A stretch of 64,000 nt of DNA from Clostridia bacterium (GCA_017467965.1 JAFUJZ010000008.1:14789-78788); one strand, 5' to 3'. Shown: positions 18,138-27,394, counted from the first letter of the stretch. Notes: generated by a model not told the origin, from the letters alone. Translations and numbers: made by a program.

Positions 18138-19212
18138 ATCCTATAAGTCTTTTTGCAAAATCTGCCCTTTTTAGATATCTCACGTTTTTGATAACCTTAA
18201 TATCCATTTCAGCCGCACGCTCCATAAAGCTGCGGTCAGGCTCAAACTTTGATATTACAAGTATTTTTTTTGCATATTTTCCGCCAAAGCGTTTTGCAAC
18301 GGTAGATAGCTTATACAGCTCATCCGAATCCACCATTCCGTTCTTGCAGGATATAAAATATCCTTCTGCACCGTGGGTTAAAAGCACATCGATTTCATTT
18401 TCGACCTCTCTTTTTCCCTTCCAGTCAATTATGATGCCGCTTTGTCCGTCGTCAAAAAATCCCGACTCTTTTGCCGCTATATACGTAAACATTTCAAGCG
18501 CAGTACCTTGTTTTCCCAAAAGATACCTTACAACTTCGTTTTTATATCGTACACCTAAGTTGTCTTTTCGTACAAGTCCGTCTTTTTTAAGCTTTGCCCA
18601 TATCATTGTGAGCACGCTTTTTTTGTCGGTTCGATATCCCGATAAGGTTCCGATTGCCGCATTCCACGCACCCGGATCCTGACGGCATATGTTCCAGACC
18701 TTTTCAATATCTTTTTCGCTTTCGATATCTCTTTCCCATGTATATGTTTCTTTGATTGTGTTTTCTTTTCCGCTGCTTCCACCATGCAATTGTATCAGCT
18801 CGTCAACCGTAAGTGATACAGGCTGTACGCTGTATGTTCTCTGACTGTTTACCGACACAACCGTCTGCTTGCGCACATTGACAGAGTGAAGCGGCAATGA
18901 ATACTCCTTTGCAGTCAAACCTATCGCAACAAGCATTTCGTCGCTTCCGCCTGCAATGTCAAAATCACAATCGGGATATTTTTTGATTATTTCTTCAATT
19001 TTTGCCTTTGCACTTTCTATTGACGAAAGGTCTATCTTTGCACCTATAAGCTCACACTCAATATTACGCTTTTTTAGGATTTTCGCCAAAGAATTAAAAA
19101 ACGCAAGGTTTTTATCGCCCGTGTACAAAAAGACTGTTCTCTCAGGTCTCAAAAGCATTGTACCCATTGCGTTATCAATGGCTTCATCGTCAAAAAATTC
19201 TACTATAGTCAT
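18136..19212 (-). CDS. Card1/Can2-like CARF-domain PD-(D/E)xK nuclease (DUF1887 type)
   Basis: A 358-residue cytoplasmic protein. Residues 1-140 resemble a CARF Rossmann fold (strands FLYTGDK, ECELIGAKI, then DFDIAGGSDEMLVAIG, at the place where the family usually has a TGGTK-like ligand motif; here AGGSD). A winged-helix-like linker follows (about 170-215). Residues 220-358 form a PD-(D/E)xK nuclease: ENEIDVLLTH (Asp275), GYFISCKNG (Ser288, Lys290), then VAKRFGGKYAKKILVISK. Card1/Can2 proteins are cut-or-nick effectors switched on by cyclic oligoadenylate from type III CRISPR complexes. Here no CRISPR gene or array is visible; it is the last gene of an ECF-truA-DUF5711-cvpA operon, 15 bases after cvpA. 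Ser replaces the usual acidic residue before the catalytic Lys, so activity is uncertain. Confidence 0.75.
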   Translation of the reverse strand: MTIVEFFDDEAIDNAMGTMLLRPERTVFLYTGDKNLAFFNSLAKILKKRNIECELIGAKIDLSSIESAKAKIEEIIKKYPDCDFDIAGGSDEMLVAIGLTAKEYSLPLHSVNVRKQTVVSVNSQRTYSVQPVSLTVDELIQLHGGSSGKENTIKETYTWERDIESEKDIEKVWNICRQDPGAWNAAIGTLSGYRTDKKSVLTMIWAKLKKDGLVRKDNLGVRYKNEVVRYLLGKQGTALEMFTYIAAKESGFFDDGQSGIIIDWKGKREVENEIDVLLTHGAEGYFISCKNGMVDSDELYKLSTVAKRFGGKYAKKILVISKFEPDRSFMERAAEMDIKVIKNVRYLKRADFAKRLIG

Positions 19213-19227
19213 TTGTGTTCACCGTTT

Positions 19228-19839
19228 TCAGAAAGGAGCAATATTGCTCATTATACTTACAACATAGGAGCCCTTGACAAATTCTGCCACAGTGGGATTT
19301 GATGCAGCAACAACGCCTACTGCACACACTGTAAGCCATACGAGCCCCAGGCTTATAACAACACCACCCAAAAGTCCCACGAGGGAATTAAGCTGATGTA
19401 TCACAGGCAGCTTTGTCGTAATATTCAACGCTCCGATAAGGAACGCGAGAATAATTTTCGTTATGATAACCACCAAAATAAAGTTTATAACATTGATTAC
19501 AAGTCTCGAAATATCTTTTGTTGCTTTGTCAATCATTTCATCAAGTGCTTCTTCCTCGTCAATTTCGATAGAATTACGCACAAAATCCGGCATTGCATCA
19601 ATAGCCTCTATACCTGCTTCTTCGCCTTTTTCGTGCAGTACATCGCCAATCGCACTTTCAACCGACATAGGAAGGTCGGTTGCATACACCGCCTCTGTGA
19701 GCACGGGATAGCAAAGCGTTGCAATTATGATTGCCAATACAAAGCTAACAAGACTGAGGATAGCTTTCACTCCGCCCTTTTTCATCATGTACAGCGAAAA
19801 CAAAACCACAAATATAATTGCCGCAATATCAAAAAACAT
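19228..19839 (-). CDS. CvpA-family membrane protein
   Basis: A 203-residue integral membrane protein with about four hydrophobic helices: residues 3-20, 26-46, a third around VINVINFILVVIITKIILAFLI, and a fourth around LNSLVGLLGGVVISLGLVWLTVCAVGVV. The glycine-rich LVGLLGGVV segment is the CvpA-family signature. Members are linked to colicin V production in E. coli and to envelope homeostasis elsewhere; the function here is unknown. ATG at 19839 has AGGAG 8 bases upstream; a GTG 9 bases earlier overlaps that site. It sits 11 bases after the DUF5711 gene. Confidence 0.8.
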   Translation of the reverse strand: MFFDIAAIIFVVLFSLYMMKKGGVKAILSLVSFVLAIIIATLCYPVLTEAVYATDLPMSVESAIGDVLHEKGEEAGIEAIDAMPDFVRNSIEIDEEEALDEMIDKATKDISRLVINVINFILVVIITKIILAFLIGALNITTKLPVIHQLNSLVGLLGGVVISLGLVWLTVCAVGVVAASNPTVAEFVKGSYVVSIMSNIAPF

Positions 19840-19850
19840 ACTTCCCACTC

Positions 19851-20978
19851 CTACTTAAGAATTACCGTGTTACCGCCGGAGAAAACGACAACTGCCTTTC
19901 CCGATTCAAAGGGTACACCATATTTTACAGGTGCGGTAGATTCAAACGTAATTTTGATTTTACCGTCGCCCTTTACAATGTCTACTACATCTCCGTGAGA
20001 AACAGCTGCATAATTTCCGTTTACACTTATATGCTCAAGGGTGTCATCAAAGCTGATTTCTCCTCGCATTTTGCCTGTTTTGTCATATATCTCCATGTTT
20101 GAAGAGCCTGCATTGTCATCTGGGCCTGCCTCAAAGCCAAGGCAAATCATATCATCGGTTGTAATGTCGGATGCAATCAGGTTTCTGTCGTTATAAAGTA
20201 TTTCGCCCATTTTACTGCCGTCTGCGCGATAAAGGTCGGTTTTTTCGTTACCGAGGCACACAAACGAGCCGTTTTTGTTAAAATGAACAGCTACATACAC
20301 ATTGCCCTTAGCATAAAAAACAGATTCGGAATCCTCTCGGTTAAATTCCACCAATACAACGTTACTTCCCACTGTACCGCCCTTGAGGTTTGCTTCCACA
20401 ACGACAAGCTTACGGTTGTTTGCACTTATATCCATATCAATAAAGGTATGGTCTGTTATACGGTAACGGTAAATTGCCTCACCGTTTTTACGGTACACGG
20501 TAATAACCGCATCATAGCCCGTTTCCTTGCTCGCAACTGCAAAAAATCCGTTTGCGTTTGTAACTACTGATATAATCTTGCCTTCTGTGGTAACTGTAGT
20601 TTTTACATCACCCTTTTCGTAAAGCTTTGCCGTATTGCCTTTAAAATCCGCCGCGACGGTGAAATTCCCCTTTGAGTGCAAAATCGGGTCTGTAAGCACA
20701 AAGTTTTCCGTTGTTTTCACATCGCCCTTATCGTCTACAACAATAAAATTACCGCCTGTTACAACGCCTATGAGATTGCCTATCGGTACGGGGCAGCCCT
20801 TTAAAGTCGAGCCAAAGTTTTCATCACCTGTATTAACACCCAGGACAATCCTCTCTCCTGTAGGCTTTGCGGGCAAAAGCCCTACCACGATTGCAATTAC
20901 AACAATAATTGCAATCACTGCCACTGCTATAAGAAGGCTTTTTTTATTAAGTTTTATCTGTTTTCTTTTCTCATCCAT
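19851..20978 (-). CDS. DUF5711-type membrane-anchored beta-propeller protein
   Basis: A 375-residue protein with a short basic cytoplasmic tail, one transmembrane helix (about 14-33), and an extracytoplasmic domain of repeated short beta strands (FIVVDDKGDVKTT, LYEKGDVKTTVT, VYRKNGEAIYRYR, IYDKTGKMRGEI) that fits a propeller. I match it from memory to DUF5711, a clostridial family of unknown function often next to cvpA genes. AAGGAGG precedes the ATG; 12 bases separate it from truA. Confidence 0.7.
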   Translation of the reverse strand: MDEKRKQIKLNKKSLLIAVAVIAIIVVIAIVVGLLPAKPTGERIVLGVNTGDENFGSTLKGCPVPIGNLIGVVTGGNFIVVDDKGDVKTTENFVLTDPILHSKGNFTVAADFKGNTAKLYEKGDVKTTVTTEGKIISVVTNANGFFAVASKETGYDAVITVYRKNGEAIYRYRITDHTFIDMDISANNRKLVVVEANLKGGTVGSNVVLVEFNREDSESVFYAKGNVYVAVHFNKNGSFVCLGNEKTDLYRADGSKMGEILYNDRNLIASDITTDDMICLGFEAGPDDNAGSSNMEIYDKTGKMRGEISFDDTLEHISVNGNYAAVSHGDVVDIVKGDGKIKITFESTAPVKYGVPFESGKAVVVFSGGNTVILK

Positions 20979-20990
20979 AGTAAATCCTCC

Positions 20991-21722
20991 TTAATATACA
21001 ACCTCTTCCAGTCTGAGCCCTTCGGGAGGTGCAGTAACGCCACCCAGTCTGCGGTCCTTTTCTATAAGGATTGTTTTGACCTCTTCTGCCGTAAGCTTTC
21101 CGTTACCCACATAAACAAGAGTACCTACGATAATCCTGACCATATTGTACAAAAATCCGTTAGCCGTAGCCGTAATTGTAATAAGGTCACCTGTTTTTTC
21201 AACCTCTACTCTTTTAAGGTTTCGGACAGTGGTTTTCGCACTTGAGCCGGATGCCATAAAAGCCGTAAAATCTCTTTCTCCCACCATATATTCTGCCGCC
21301 TGCTTCATTTTTTCAACATCCAGCTTTATGGGATAATGCCAGGAATATCTCCCCAAAAACGGGTCATTGTGCTCGCTGTTCAAAATCCTGTAACGATAGG
21401 TTTTTTCCACAGTATGATACCTTGCGTTAAAATCATCCTTTTCAACTACACATTCTGCCGCACGGATATCTTGCGGCAAATACTGATTTAAAACAAGGGG
21501 AATTTTATGTACGGGGATAGATGTATCGCACTTAAAGTTCGACACGTGCATTGCCGCATGTACCCCTGCATCTGTTCTGGAACAGCCTGTTACAACTATT
21601 TTCTTTTTAAAAACCTTTTCTAACGTGTCCTCTAAAACTTCCTGTACAGTTATGCCGTTGGGCTGACGCTGCCTGCCGTGATAAGAGGTTCCGTCATATT
21701 TTATCGTAAGTTTAAGATTCAT
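20991..21722 (-). CDS. truA: tRNA pseudouridine(38-40) synthase
   Basis: A 243-residue TruA. The start region LKLTIKYDGTSYHGRQRQPNGITVQEVLE, the catalytic GCSRTDAGVHA (with the nucleophilic Asp), DFNARYHTVEKTYRY, and the C-terminal FLYNMVRIIVGTLV are all diagnostic. The ATG at 21722 overlaps the ecfT stop (ATGA) with GGAG 7 bases upstream; earlier in-frame ATGs lie inside ecfT and have no spacing. The ECF-truA order is conserved in Firmicutes. Confidence 0.95.
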   Translation of the reverse strand: MNLKLTIKYDGTSYHGRQRQPNGITVQEVLEDTLEKVFKKKIVVTGCSRTDAGVHAAMHVSNFKCDTSIPVHKIPLVLNQYLPQDIRAAECVVEKDDFNARYHTVEKTYRYRILNSEHNDPFLGRYSWHYPIKLDVEKMKQAAEYMVGERDFTAFMASGSSAKTTVRNLKRVEVEKTGDLITITATANGFLYNMVRIIVGTLVYVGNGKLTAEEVKTILIEKDRRLGGVTAPPEGLRLEEVVY

Positions 21723-22531
21723 ATCCATGCTCCACAGATGCGACCGGCAAAGGTTATGCACACTACAAGTACAACTATGATATATGCCGCCGCATCAATT
21801 TTTTTATATGTTAGATTGTTAAAACTCGTGCGGTTTTTGTCTCCGTTATAACAGCGGCACTCCATTGCCATGGCAAGCTCATCCGCACGACGGAACGCAC
21901 TCACAAACAACGGTACAAAAAGAGGTATCATTCCCTTTGCTTTTTTGATAATACCACCCGATTCCAAATCGTTGCCCCTTGATGCCTGCGCCTTCATGAT
22001 TTTTTCAGCCTCGTCGGTAAGGGTGGGAATAAACCTTAACGCAATACTCATCATCATTGCTACCTCATGAGACGGAAATTTAATCCTCTCTAAGGGTTTA
22101 AGGAGCTTTTCAATCCCCTTTGCTATAATCATCGGAGACGAGGTAAGAGTTAAGAGATTGCTCATAGTTACAAGCAGGATTACCCTTATCATCATACTCA
22201 GTGCAAGATTTACCGCCTCTTTTGTAATTTTAATCACGCCGTACTCAAACAACACGGTTTCACCGCCGCCCAGAAACAGGTTAATAACTGCGGTAAAAGC
22301 AACCAAAAGCCACACAGGCTTCATACCGCGCAAAATAAACCCAAAGGGCACGCGTGACAAAAATATCAAAGCAATTGTAAATAGGGTTATTACAGCATAT
22401 TCAAAAAAGGATTTAACCATGAATATAACAACCATCATTACAATAAGAGAAATAATCTTCACTCTTACATCGAGGGAATGTATTGGAGATTTTGTATTAT
22501 AATACTGTCCTATTGTGATATCCCTCAGCAC
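21719..22531 (-). CDS. ecfT: ECF transporter transmembrane coupling protein EcfT
   Basis: A 270-residue membrane protein with about five helices. The two coupling motifs that dock on the ATPases are visible as KAQASRGND (about 182-190) and ELAMAMECRCY (about 216-226). It joins EcfA1 and EcfA2 to interchangeable vitamin-binding S components, none of which is in the window. The start is GTG, with AGGAG 8 bases upstream and a 7-base overlap with ecfA2. Confidence 0.93.
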   Translation of the reverse strand: MLRDITIGQYYNTKSPIHSLDVRVKIISLIVMMVVIFMVKSFFEYAVITLFTIALIFLSRVPFGFILRGMKPVWLLVAFTAVINLFLGGGETVLFEYGVIKITKEAVNLALSMMIRVILLVTMSNLLTLTSSPMIIAKGIEKLLKPLERIKFPSHEVAMMMSIALRFIPTLTDEAEKIMKAQASRGNDLESGGIIKKAKGMIPLFVPLFVSAFRRADELAMAMECRCYNGDKNRTSFNNLTYKKIDAAAYIIVVLVVCITFAGRICGAWI

Positions 22532-23379
22532 TTTCCCAACTCCTTAAGCTTTTTATATATAGCCTCTGCCGCCTCGTCTACGGTGAGCACGCCTTCATCA
22601 ATACCACAGCCGTCAGCGTTAAGCCTTTTAATAAGTCTTGTTATCTGCGGCACGTCAAGTCCTATATCACTAAGTTTTTCTGCATTTGAAAAAACCTCTC
22701 TCGGTGAGCCTGACATAACAACCTCGCCGCGGTTTAATACAAGCACTCTGTCACAGCATGATGCAACATCGTCCATACTGTGGCTTACCATTACAATGCT
22801 TTCGCAAAGCTTGCCTTTAATTTTCATAAGAGTATCCAAAAGCGCATCTCTGCCCACAGGGTCAAGTCCTGCAGCAGGCTCGTCCAGAATAAGCACTATA
22901 GGCTCCATTGCAATAACGCCTGCAATTGCAACACGGCGTTTTTCACCGCCCGAAAGCTCAAAGGGCGAGAGGTTTTCATACTCTTCTCCAAGTCCCACAA
23001 GCCTAAGTGCCTCTTTGGCGCGTTTTATGCACTCTTCTTCCCCGCATCCCAGATTTTTGGGGCCAAAGCACACGTCACGCAAAACTGTTTCCTCAAAAAG
23101 CTGGTGCTCCGGGTACTGAAAAACCATTCCCACCTTGCCTCTAAGTTCACGCACGGAGTTCTTTGTTTTTTTGGGGTTGATGTTGTCAACCAAAACATCG
23201 CCCTCAGTAGCCTTCAAAAGTCCGCTCATAAGCTCCGTAAGTGTAGATTTACCCGAGCCTGTATGTCCGATTATGCCCCAAAACTCGCCTTTTTCAATTT
23301 TTAAGCTCACGTTTTTGAGCGCATATACGCTTTCATTATTATTTTCGTATTTATAGCTAACATTTTTTAACTCAATCAA
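22525..23379 (-). CDS. ecfA2: ECF transporter ATPase EcfA2
   Basis: A 284-residue ATPase. Walker A GHTGSGKST, Q loop VFQYPEHQLFEETV, signature ELSGGEKRRVAIAG, Walker B VLILDEPAAGLDP, and H loop VSHSMDDVA. The Ala in DEPAAGLDP is typical of the A2 subunit. It starts with TTG after GAGAGG, two bases past ecfA1. Confidence 0.94.
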   Translation of the reverse strand: MIELKNVSYKYENNNESVYALKNVSLKIEKGEFWGIIGHTGSGKSTLTELMSGLLKATEGDVLVDNINPKKTKNSVRELRGKVGMVFQYPEHQLFEETVLRDVCFGPKNLGCGEEECIKRAKEALRLVGLGEEYENLSPFELSGGEKRRVAIAGVIAMEPIVLILDEPAAGLDPVGRDALLDTLMKIKGKLCESIVMVSHSMDDVASCCDRVLVLNRGEVVMSGSPREVFSNAEKLSDIGLDVPQITRLIKRLNADGCGIDEGVLTVDEAAEAIYKKLKELGKC

Positions 23380-23381
23380 AA

Positions 23382-24227
23382 TTATTCTGCCTCTCGCCTA
23401 AAAAATTCACCGATAACCTGTGCGCACTCTTTTGTCCTCAAAATATTAGGGTCAATATCCAAACCCTTTTCACGCAGCTTGTGTACCAAAAGAGTAACAG
23501 GCGGCACATCAAGTCCAAAGGATTTAATCTCTTCAACACGGGAAAAAACCTCTCCCGGAGTACCGTCAAGCTCAATTTTGCCCTTGTCCATAACAATAAC
23601 TCTATCAGCCTTTGCAGCTTCCTCCATGTAATGTGTAATGAGCACAACCGTCATACCCAGTTTGTTTTTAAGCTCCTTTATAGTGGCAAGAACCTCTTTC
23701 CTGCCCTTTGGGTCAAGCATGGCTGTAGGCTCGTCAAACACAATACACTCAGGCTCCATTGCAACAACGCCTGCAATTGCAACCCTTTGCTTTTGTCCGC
23801 CGCTGAGAAGATGCGGCTGTGATTTGCGATACTCATACATATCAACAGCCTTGAGTGCTTTTTCAACTTTTTTTATCATTTCCTCATAGGGAACAGAGAT
23901 GTTTTCAAGCCCAAAAGCAACATCCTCTTCAACTGTGGTTGCAACAATCTGGTTGTCGGGGTTTTGAAAAACCATGCCCACACTGCGCCTTATTTCAAAA
24001 AGCTTTTTTTCGTCACTTGTGTCAATACCTGCGGCATACACCTTGCCCTCACAAGGCAAAAGTACACCGTTAAAATGCTTTGCCAAAGTGGATTTCCCCG
24101 AGCCGTTTTTCCCCAGTATTGCAACAAAGCTGCCTTTTTCAATATTAAGATTTATGTTATCAAGAATTTTTTTACCTTCGCCCTCTTCATTTTCATATAC
24201 AAAGGTAACATTTTCGCATCTTAACAT
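23382..24227 (-). CDS. ecfA1: ECF transporter ATPase EcfA1
   Basis: A 281-residue ATPase. Walker [11 protein letters not shown] loop [21 protein letters not shown] (the ECF-specific NPDNQ), signature [14 protein letters not shown], Walker [15 protein letters not shown] loop ITHYMEEA. The ATG at 24227 before [10 protein letters not shown] matches the family's usual start; an in-frame ATG at 24251 has no ribosome site. It is the first gene of the ECF operon. A hairpin at 24270-24296 separates it from the preceding methyltransferase gene. Confidence 0.94.
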   Translation of the reverse strand: MLRCENVTFVYENEEGEGKKILDNINLNIEKGSFVAILGKNGSGKSTLAKHFNGVLLPCEGKVYAAGIDTSDEKKLFEIRRSVGMVFQNPDNQIVATTVEEDVAFGLENISVPYEEMIKKVEKALKAVDMYEYRKSQPHLLSGGQKQRVAIAGVVAMEPECIVFDEPTAMLDPKGRKEVLATIKELKNKLGMTVVLITHYMEEAAKADRVIVMDKGKIELDGTPGEVFSRVEEIKSFGLDVPPVTLLVHKLREKGLDIDPNILRTKECAQVIGEFFRREAE

Positions 24228-24269
24228 AATAACCTGTTCCTCATTAATCATTTATCAAGATTTGCGGTC

Positions 24270-24296
24270 GCATGTGGATAACAATTATCGACATGC
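24270..24296 (-). promoter_or_regulatory. Hairpin between methyltransferase gene and ecfA1
   Basis: GCATGT/ACATGC arms continue into GATAA/TTATC around a 3-base loop with one mismatch. It starts right at the stop codon of the methyltransferase and has no T-tract, so it is more likely a message-processing or stabilising element than a terminator. Confidence 0.5.
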
Positions 24297-25145
24297 TTAT
24301 TTTTCCCACCTTGCAGTTGCACCGCAGGGAAGGTATATTCCGCTTGATACGGGAAGTCCGATTTCGTCTGCCGTAACAGTGCCCTTGGGCAGCGCCAGCT
24401 CAAGAATATTCTTCATAACAGCAGGCTGGAGACCTGTTGTATACGAATTTATCAAAAAGAATATCGGGTCATCCGATAAAAGCAGAGCACATCTTTCCAC
24501 AAAGTCCCACAAGCATTCCTCTAGCTTCCATACCTCGCCGCCGGGTCCGCGTCCGTAAGAAGGCGGATCCATAATAATCGCATCGTACTTTTTGCCACGT
24601 CTGATTTCTCTTTCAACAAATTTCATACAGTCATCAACAATATATCTGATATAGTTTTCTTTAAGATTACAGGACTCGGCATTTTCCTTTGCCCATGCTA
24701 CCATTCCCTTGGAGGCATCCACATGGCAAACATTTGCCCCTGCCGCACTGCACGCCATGGTTGCGGCACCGGTGTAACCAAAAAGGTTAAGTACGTTTGC
24801 GCCTTTTCTCCCCTTAAGCTTTTCAGCCATCCAATCCCAGTTGACTGCCTGCTCGGGGAAAAGTCCCGTATGCTTAAAGCCCATGGTTTTTATATTAAAA
24901 GTAAGGTGCTTGTAGCTTACAGTCCACCTGTCGGGCACTTTTTTTCTTATATCCCAGCTACCTCCGCCCGAGGATGAACGGTTGTATACTGCGTGAGCTT
25001 TATTCCACGCATTTATATTGGTTTTCTTTTTCCAGATAACCTGAGGGTCGGGTCGGGACAGGATAACATCCCCCCACCTTTCAAGCTTCATACCGTCACA
25101 TGTATCTATACATTCATAATCTTTCCAATCTTTTGTTGCCCACAT
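24297..25145 (-). CDS. Class I SAM-dependent methyltransferase (RlmI-like)
   Basis: A 282-residue methyltransferase. The SAM-binding motif I is VLNLFGYTGAATMACSAAGA, an acidic loop VCHVDASKGMVAWAKENAE follows, then DDCMKFVEREIRRGKKYDAIIMDPPSYGRG with the DPPSY catalytic motif. This resembles the C-terminal half of the 23S rRNA C5-cytosine methyltransferases RlmI/RlmK, but it lacks an N-terminal PUA domain, so the substrate is uncertain. ATG at 25145 has GGGAGG 7 bases before it. Promoter at 25187-25216. Confidence 0.82.
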   Translation of the reverse strand: MWATKDWKDYECIDTCDGMKLERWGDVILSRPDPQVIWKKKTNINAWNKAHAVYNRSSSGGGSWDIRKKVPDRWTVSYKHLTFNIKTMGFKHTGLFPEQAVNWDWMAEKLKGRKGANVLNLFGYTGAATMACSAAGANVCHVDASKGMVAWAKENAESCNLKENYIRYIVDDCMKFVEREIRRGKKYDAIIMDPPSYGRGPGGEVWKLEECLWDFVERCALLLSDDPIFFLINSYTTGLQPAVMKNILELALPKGTVTADEIGLPVSSGIYLPCGATARWEK

Positions 25146-25186
25146 AGTATTTCCTCCCGAATGTGAAGTCACATTTTATCTATTAT

Positions 25187-25216
25187 ATTGTATCACGAAA
25201 ACACCTTACTCGTCAA
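25187..25216 (-). promoter_or_regulatory. Sigma-A promoter of the methyltransferase gene
   Basis: Reverse strand TTGACG (25216-25211), 18-base spacer, TACAAT (25192-25187). It lies immediately next to the divergent promoter at 25228-25256. Confidence 0.6.
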
Positions 25217-25227
25217 CATTATATCTC

Positions 25228-25256
25228 TTTACAAATCTTATTGGTTGATATATAAT
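25228..25256 (+). promoter_or_regulatory. Sigma-A promoter of the ThrE-like pair
   Basis: TTTACA (25228-25233), 17-base spacer, consensus TATAAT (25251-25256), 33 bases before the start codon. Confidence 0.7.
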
Positions 25257-25289
25257 TATGTTGTAGATTTTTCACGGAGTGTAAACATT

Positions 25290-26063
25290 ATGAACAACAA
25301 ATCCAATACCGAAAATTTACTCACTGTTATAATGAATCTTGGCAAAGAAATGCTCATGTGCGGGGCAGAGGTTAACCGTGTTGAAGACACAATTTCACGC
25401 CTTTGTACGTCTTACGGGCTTAACGACGCGGAGATTTTTTCAATCACAAGTCTTATTCTTGTTACTGTGCGTGACCCCGACGGTGCATCCTTTGCACAAT
25501 CCAGGCGTATCACAAGCTATGTTTTCAACTTTTACCGCCTTGAGGAGCTCAACGCTCTTTCCCGTACAGTATGTGCAACTACCCCTTCTGCTGAGGACTT
25601 TCAGGTAATGCTTGACGAGATTATAAAGCATAGTCATTTTTCAAAGCTTTTGCGTCTTATAGGCTTTATTTTAACCTCGGGCGGCTTTTGTATGCTTTTC
25701 AAGGGCACTTTTACGGATGCAGTCTGCGCAGCAGGCATATCTGTTATTATATTTTTGATTGAGCGGCTTTTCACATCGCTCAATATGAACGGTATGTTCT
25801 ATAACTTTATATCCTCGCTTATAGCCGGTATTATGGCGTTTCACCTTTCAAATTTGGGCATTGGTGCGCATCTTGACAAAATCATGATAGGCGATATCAT
25901 GCTTCTTATTCCGGGACTTATGTTAACCAACGCTATCAAGGATATGATGAATGGCGATACAATGGCAGGCTTCCTTCGTTTTTGTGAGGCACTTCTCACC
26001 GCACTTGCAATTGCGTTGGGCTTCTGGTTTGCTATGATTGCTACGGGGGTGTTGACATGGTAG
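25290..26063 (+). CDS. ThrE-like threonine/serine exporter, N-terminal subunit (DUF1212/YjjP type)
   Basis: A 257-residue membrane protein. An N-terminal cytoplasmic portion (MLMCGAEVNRVEDTISRLC, YGLNDAEIFSITSLILVTV) carries the conserved GAEVxRVE motif of the family, followed by about five transmembrane helices including IMIGDIMLLIPGLMLTNAIKDMMNGDTMAG, the GxxxxxPG signature. Homologues export threonine/serine (ThrE) or succinate (YjjPB) as two-gene pairs, as here. ATG at 25290 has GGAG upstream; an in-frame ATG at 25188 would run through the promoter. It ends with TAG and overlaps the next gene by 7 bases. Confidence 0.87.
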   Translation: MNNKSNTENLLTVIMNLGKEMLMCGAEVNRVEDTISRLCTSYGLNDAEIFSITSLILVTVRDPDGASFAQSRRITSYVFNFYRLEELNALSRTVCATTPSAEDFQVMLDEIIKHSHFSKLLRLIGFILTSGGFCMLFKGTFTDAVCAAGISVIIFLIERLFTSLNMNGMFYNFISSLIAGIMAFHLSNLGIGAHLDKIMIGDIMLLIPGLMLTNAIKDMMNGDTMAGFLRFCEALLTALAIALGFWFAMIATGVLTW

Positions 26064-26506
26064 AAAATATTATTGCCGTTATCTCTGCAGTTGTAGGCAC
26101 GGTGGGCTTTTCCTTCATGCTCAGGCTTCGCAAGCACCGCCTTCCCATAATAGCCGTTTCTACAGCACTTTGCTACAGCGTATATCTTTTAGGGCTTTAC
26201 CTTTCCTTGGAGGACTTTATATCAAATTTCCTTGCATCGGTTTTTGCCGCTTTCGCATCGGAATTTCTCGCAAGAAAAATCAAAGCCCCTGTTACGGTTT
26301 TTCTTATCCCGACGATATTGCCCCTTGTACCCGGTTCAAACCTGTACTACACAATTGAGGCAGTGTTCAAAAGCGACTTTGATACAGCGCTGACGCATTT
26401 TGCCGCCCTCGGCAGGACGATTGGTGCAATCCTTTTAGGTATCATAACAGTCAACACAATAATGAAGTTTATCCGTAATTATCAGACAATAAAAAATCAC
26501 CGTTGA
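26057..26506 (+). CDS. ThrE-like exporter, C-terminal subunit (DUF3815/YjjB type)
   Basis: A 149-residue membrane protein with four or five helices and the family motif VFLIPTILPLVPGSNLYYTIEAV. It complements the upstream subunit to make the complete ThrE fold; the two halves are fused in Corynebacterium ThrE and split in YjjP/YjjB. The stop codon lies in the left arm of the terminator that follows. Confidence 0.87.
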   Translation: MVENIIAVISAVVGTVGFSFMLRLRKHRLPIIAVSTALCYSVYLLGLYLSLEDFISNFLASVFAAFASEFLARKIKAPVTVFLIPTILPLVPGSNLYYTIEAVFKSDFDTALTHFAALGRTIGAILLGIITVNTIMKFIRNYQTIKNHR

Positions 26507-26526
26507 TTAACAACGGTGATTTTTTA
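26491..26526. terminator. Bidirectional terminator between thrE pair and spo0A
   Basis: A perfect 14-bp stem (26492-26505 with 26511-26524) flanked by A and T runs; it serves both converging units. Confidence 0.9.
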
Positions 26527-27306
26527 TTAGGAAACCATTTCCAGTCTTAACTTATCTGCAATCATTGCGATAAATTCACTGTTTGTAGGTTTACCCTTTG
26601 CGTTATTTACGGTATAGCCAAAGAGTGAATACAACTCCTCTTCATTACCTCTTACACACGCAACCTCAATTGCGTGTCTGATAGCTCTCTCAACCCTCGA
26701 GGGAGATGTTTTGTGCTTTTCGGCAACAAGAGGATAAAGCTGTTTTGTAACTGCATTTATAAGCTCAGTATCCTTTATGCTCATAATAATTGCATCACGG
26801 AGATACTGATAACCCTTTATGTTTGCGGGCACGCCCACAGAGTGGATTGTATTTGTAACCGAGATTTCTAAGCTCCTCTCTGAGGGTTTTGCTCCCGAAT
26901 ACAATGCACTTTCTCTTATTTTGACAGGGCTTCTGCGGCAAAGCATCTTTATGCGTTCATACAAAAGCTCAGGATCAAAAGGCTTTATTACAATATAATC
27001 TGCACCAAGGTTGATACACTCCTCATACACCGCATCACTTACGTTTTCAAGCATCATAATTACACAGGGACGCTTTCCGTCCTTATTCTTGAGCTTTTCA
27101 AGAACACTTATTCCATCCATGTTGGGCATAATAACATCAAGCAAAAGTACATCCGCTCCCTGTTCCTTCACCATATCATTTACCCTTGTCCCGTCACAAA
27201 GCTCGCCTACAATTCTTATGTCATCTTTTCTTCCCAGACAGTTTACAATCCCGTCCCTCGTTTCTTTATTGTCATCACAAACAATAACCTTAATAACATT
27301 TTCCAT
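26527..27306 (-). CDS. spo0A: Stage 0 sporulation protein A, master regulator
   Basis: A 259-residue response regulator. The receiver domain has the acidic pair Asp11/Asp12, phosphoacceptor Asp57 in [13 protein letters not shown], and [12 protein letters not shown]. The Spo0A-specific effector domain is unmistakable: [61 protein letters not shown]. It switches cells from growth to sporulation by binding 0A boxes. Cys replaces the usual Trp at the end of the recognition helix (IEVAC), and the gene is separated from its usual neighbour spoIVB by about 2.6 kb. Confidence 0.97.
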   Translation of the reverse strand: MENVIKVIVCDDNKETRDGIVNCLGRKDDIRIVGELCDGTRVNDMVKEQGADVLLLDVIMPNMDGISVLEKLKNKDGKRPCVIMMLENVSDAVYEECINLGADYIVIKPFDPELLYERIKMLCRRSPVKIRESALYSGAKPSERSLEISVTNTIHSVGVPANIKGYQYLRDAIIMSIKDTELINAVTKQLYPLVAEKHKTSPSRVERAIRHAIEVACVRGNEEELYSLFGYTVNNAKGKPTNSEFIAMIADKLRLEMVS

Positions 27307-27354
27307 ATTACTGCATTCCTCCTGTAAAAAATTGGTAATTTGTTCCGTGGGTTT

Positions 27355-27383
27355 ATATTACCATTTATTTACAGATTTATCAA
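27355..27383 (-). promoter_or_regulatory. Sigma-A-type promoter of spo0A
   Basis: Reverse strand TTGATA (27383-27378), 17-base spacer, TAATAT (27360-27355). AGGAGG follows 11 bases before the ATG. A near-perfect palindrome (27395-27423) lies 12 bases upstream of the -35. Confidence 0.6.
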
Positions 27384-27394
27384 GCATTTATTTT

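Noticed and set aside
18136..24227. A CRISPR array or cas genes near the CARF nuclease
   Set aside because: No regularly spaced direct repeats and no cas-like proteins were found in the neighbourhood or in the rest of the window.
24228..24296. Riboswitch upstream of the ECF operon
   Set aside because: Only 69 bases separate the genes and the single hairpin has no terminator tail or recognisable vitamin-riboswitch core.
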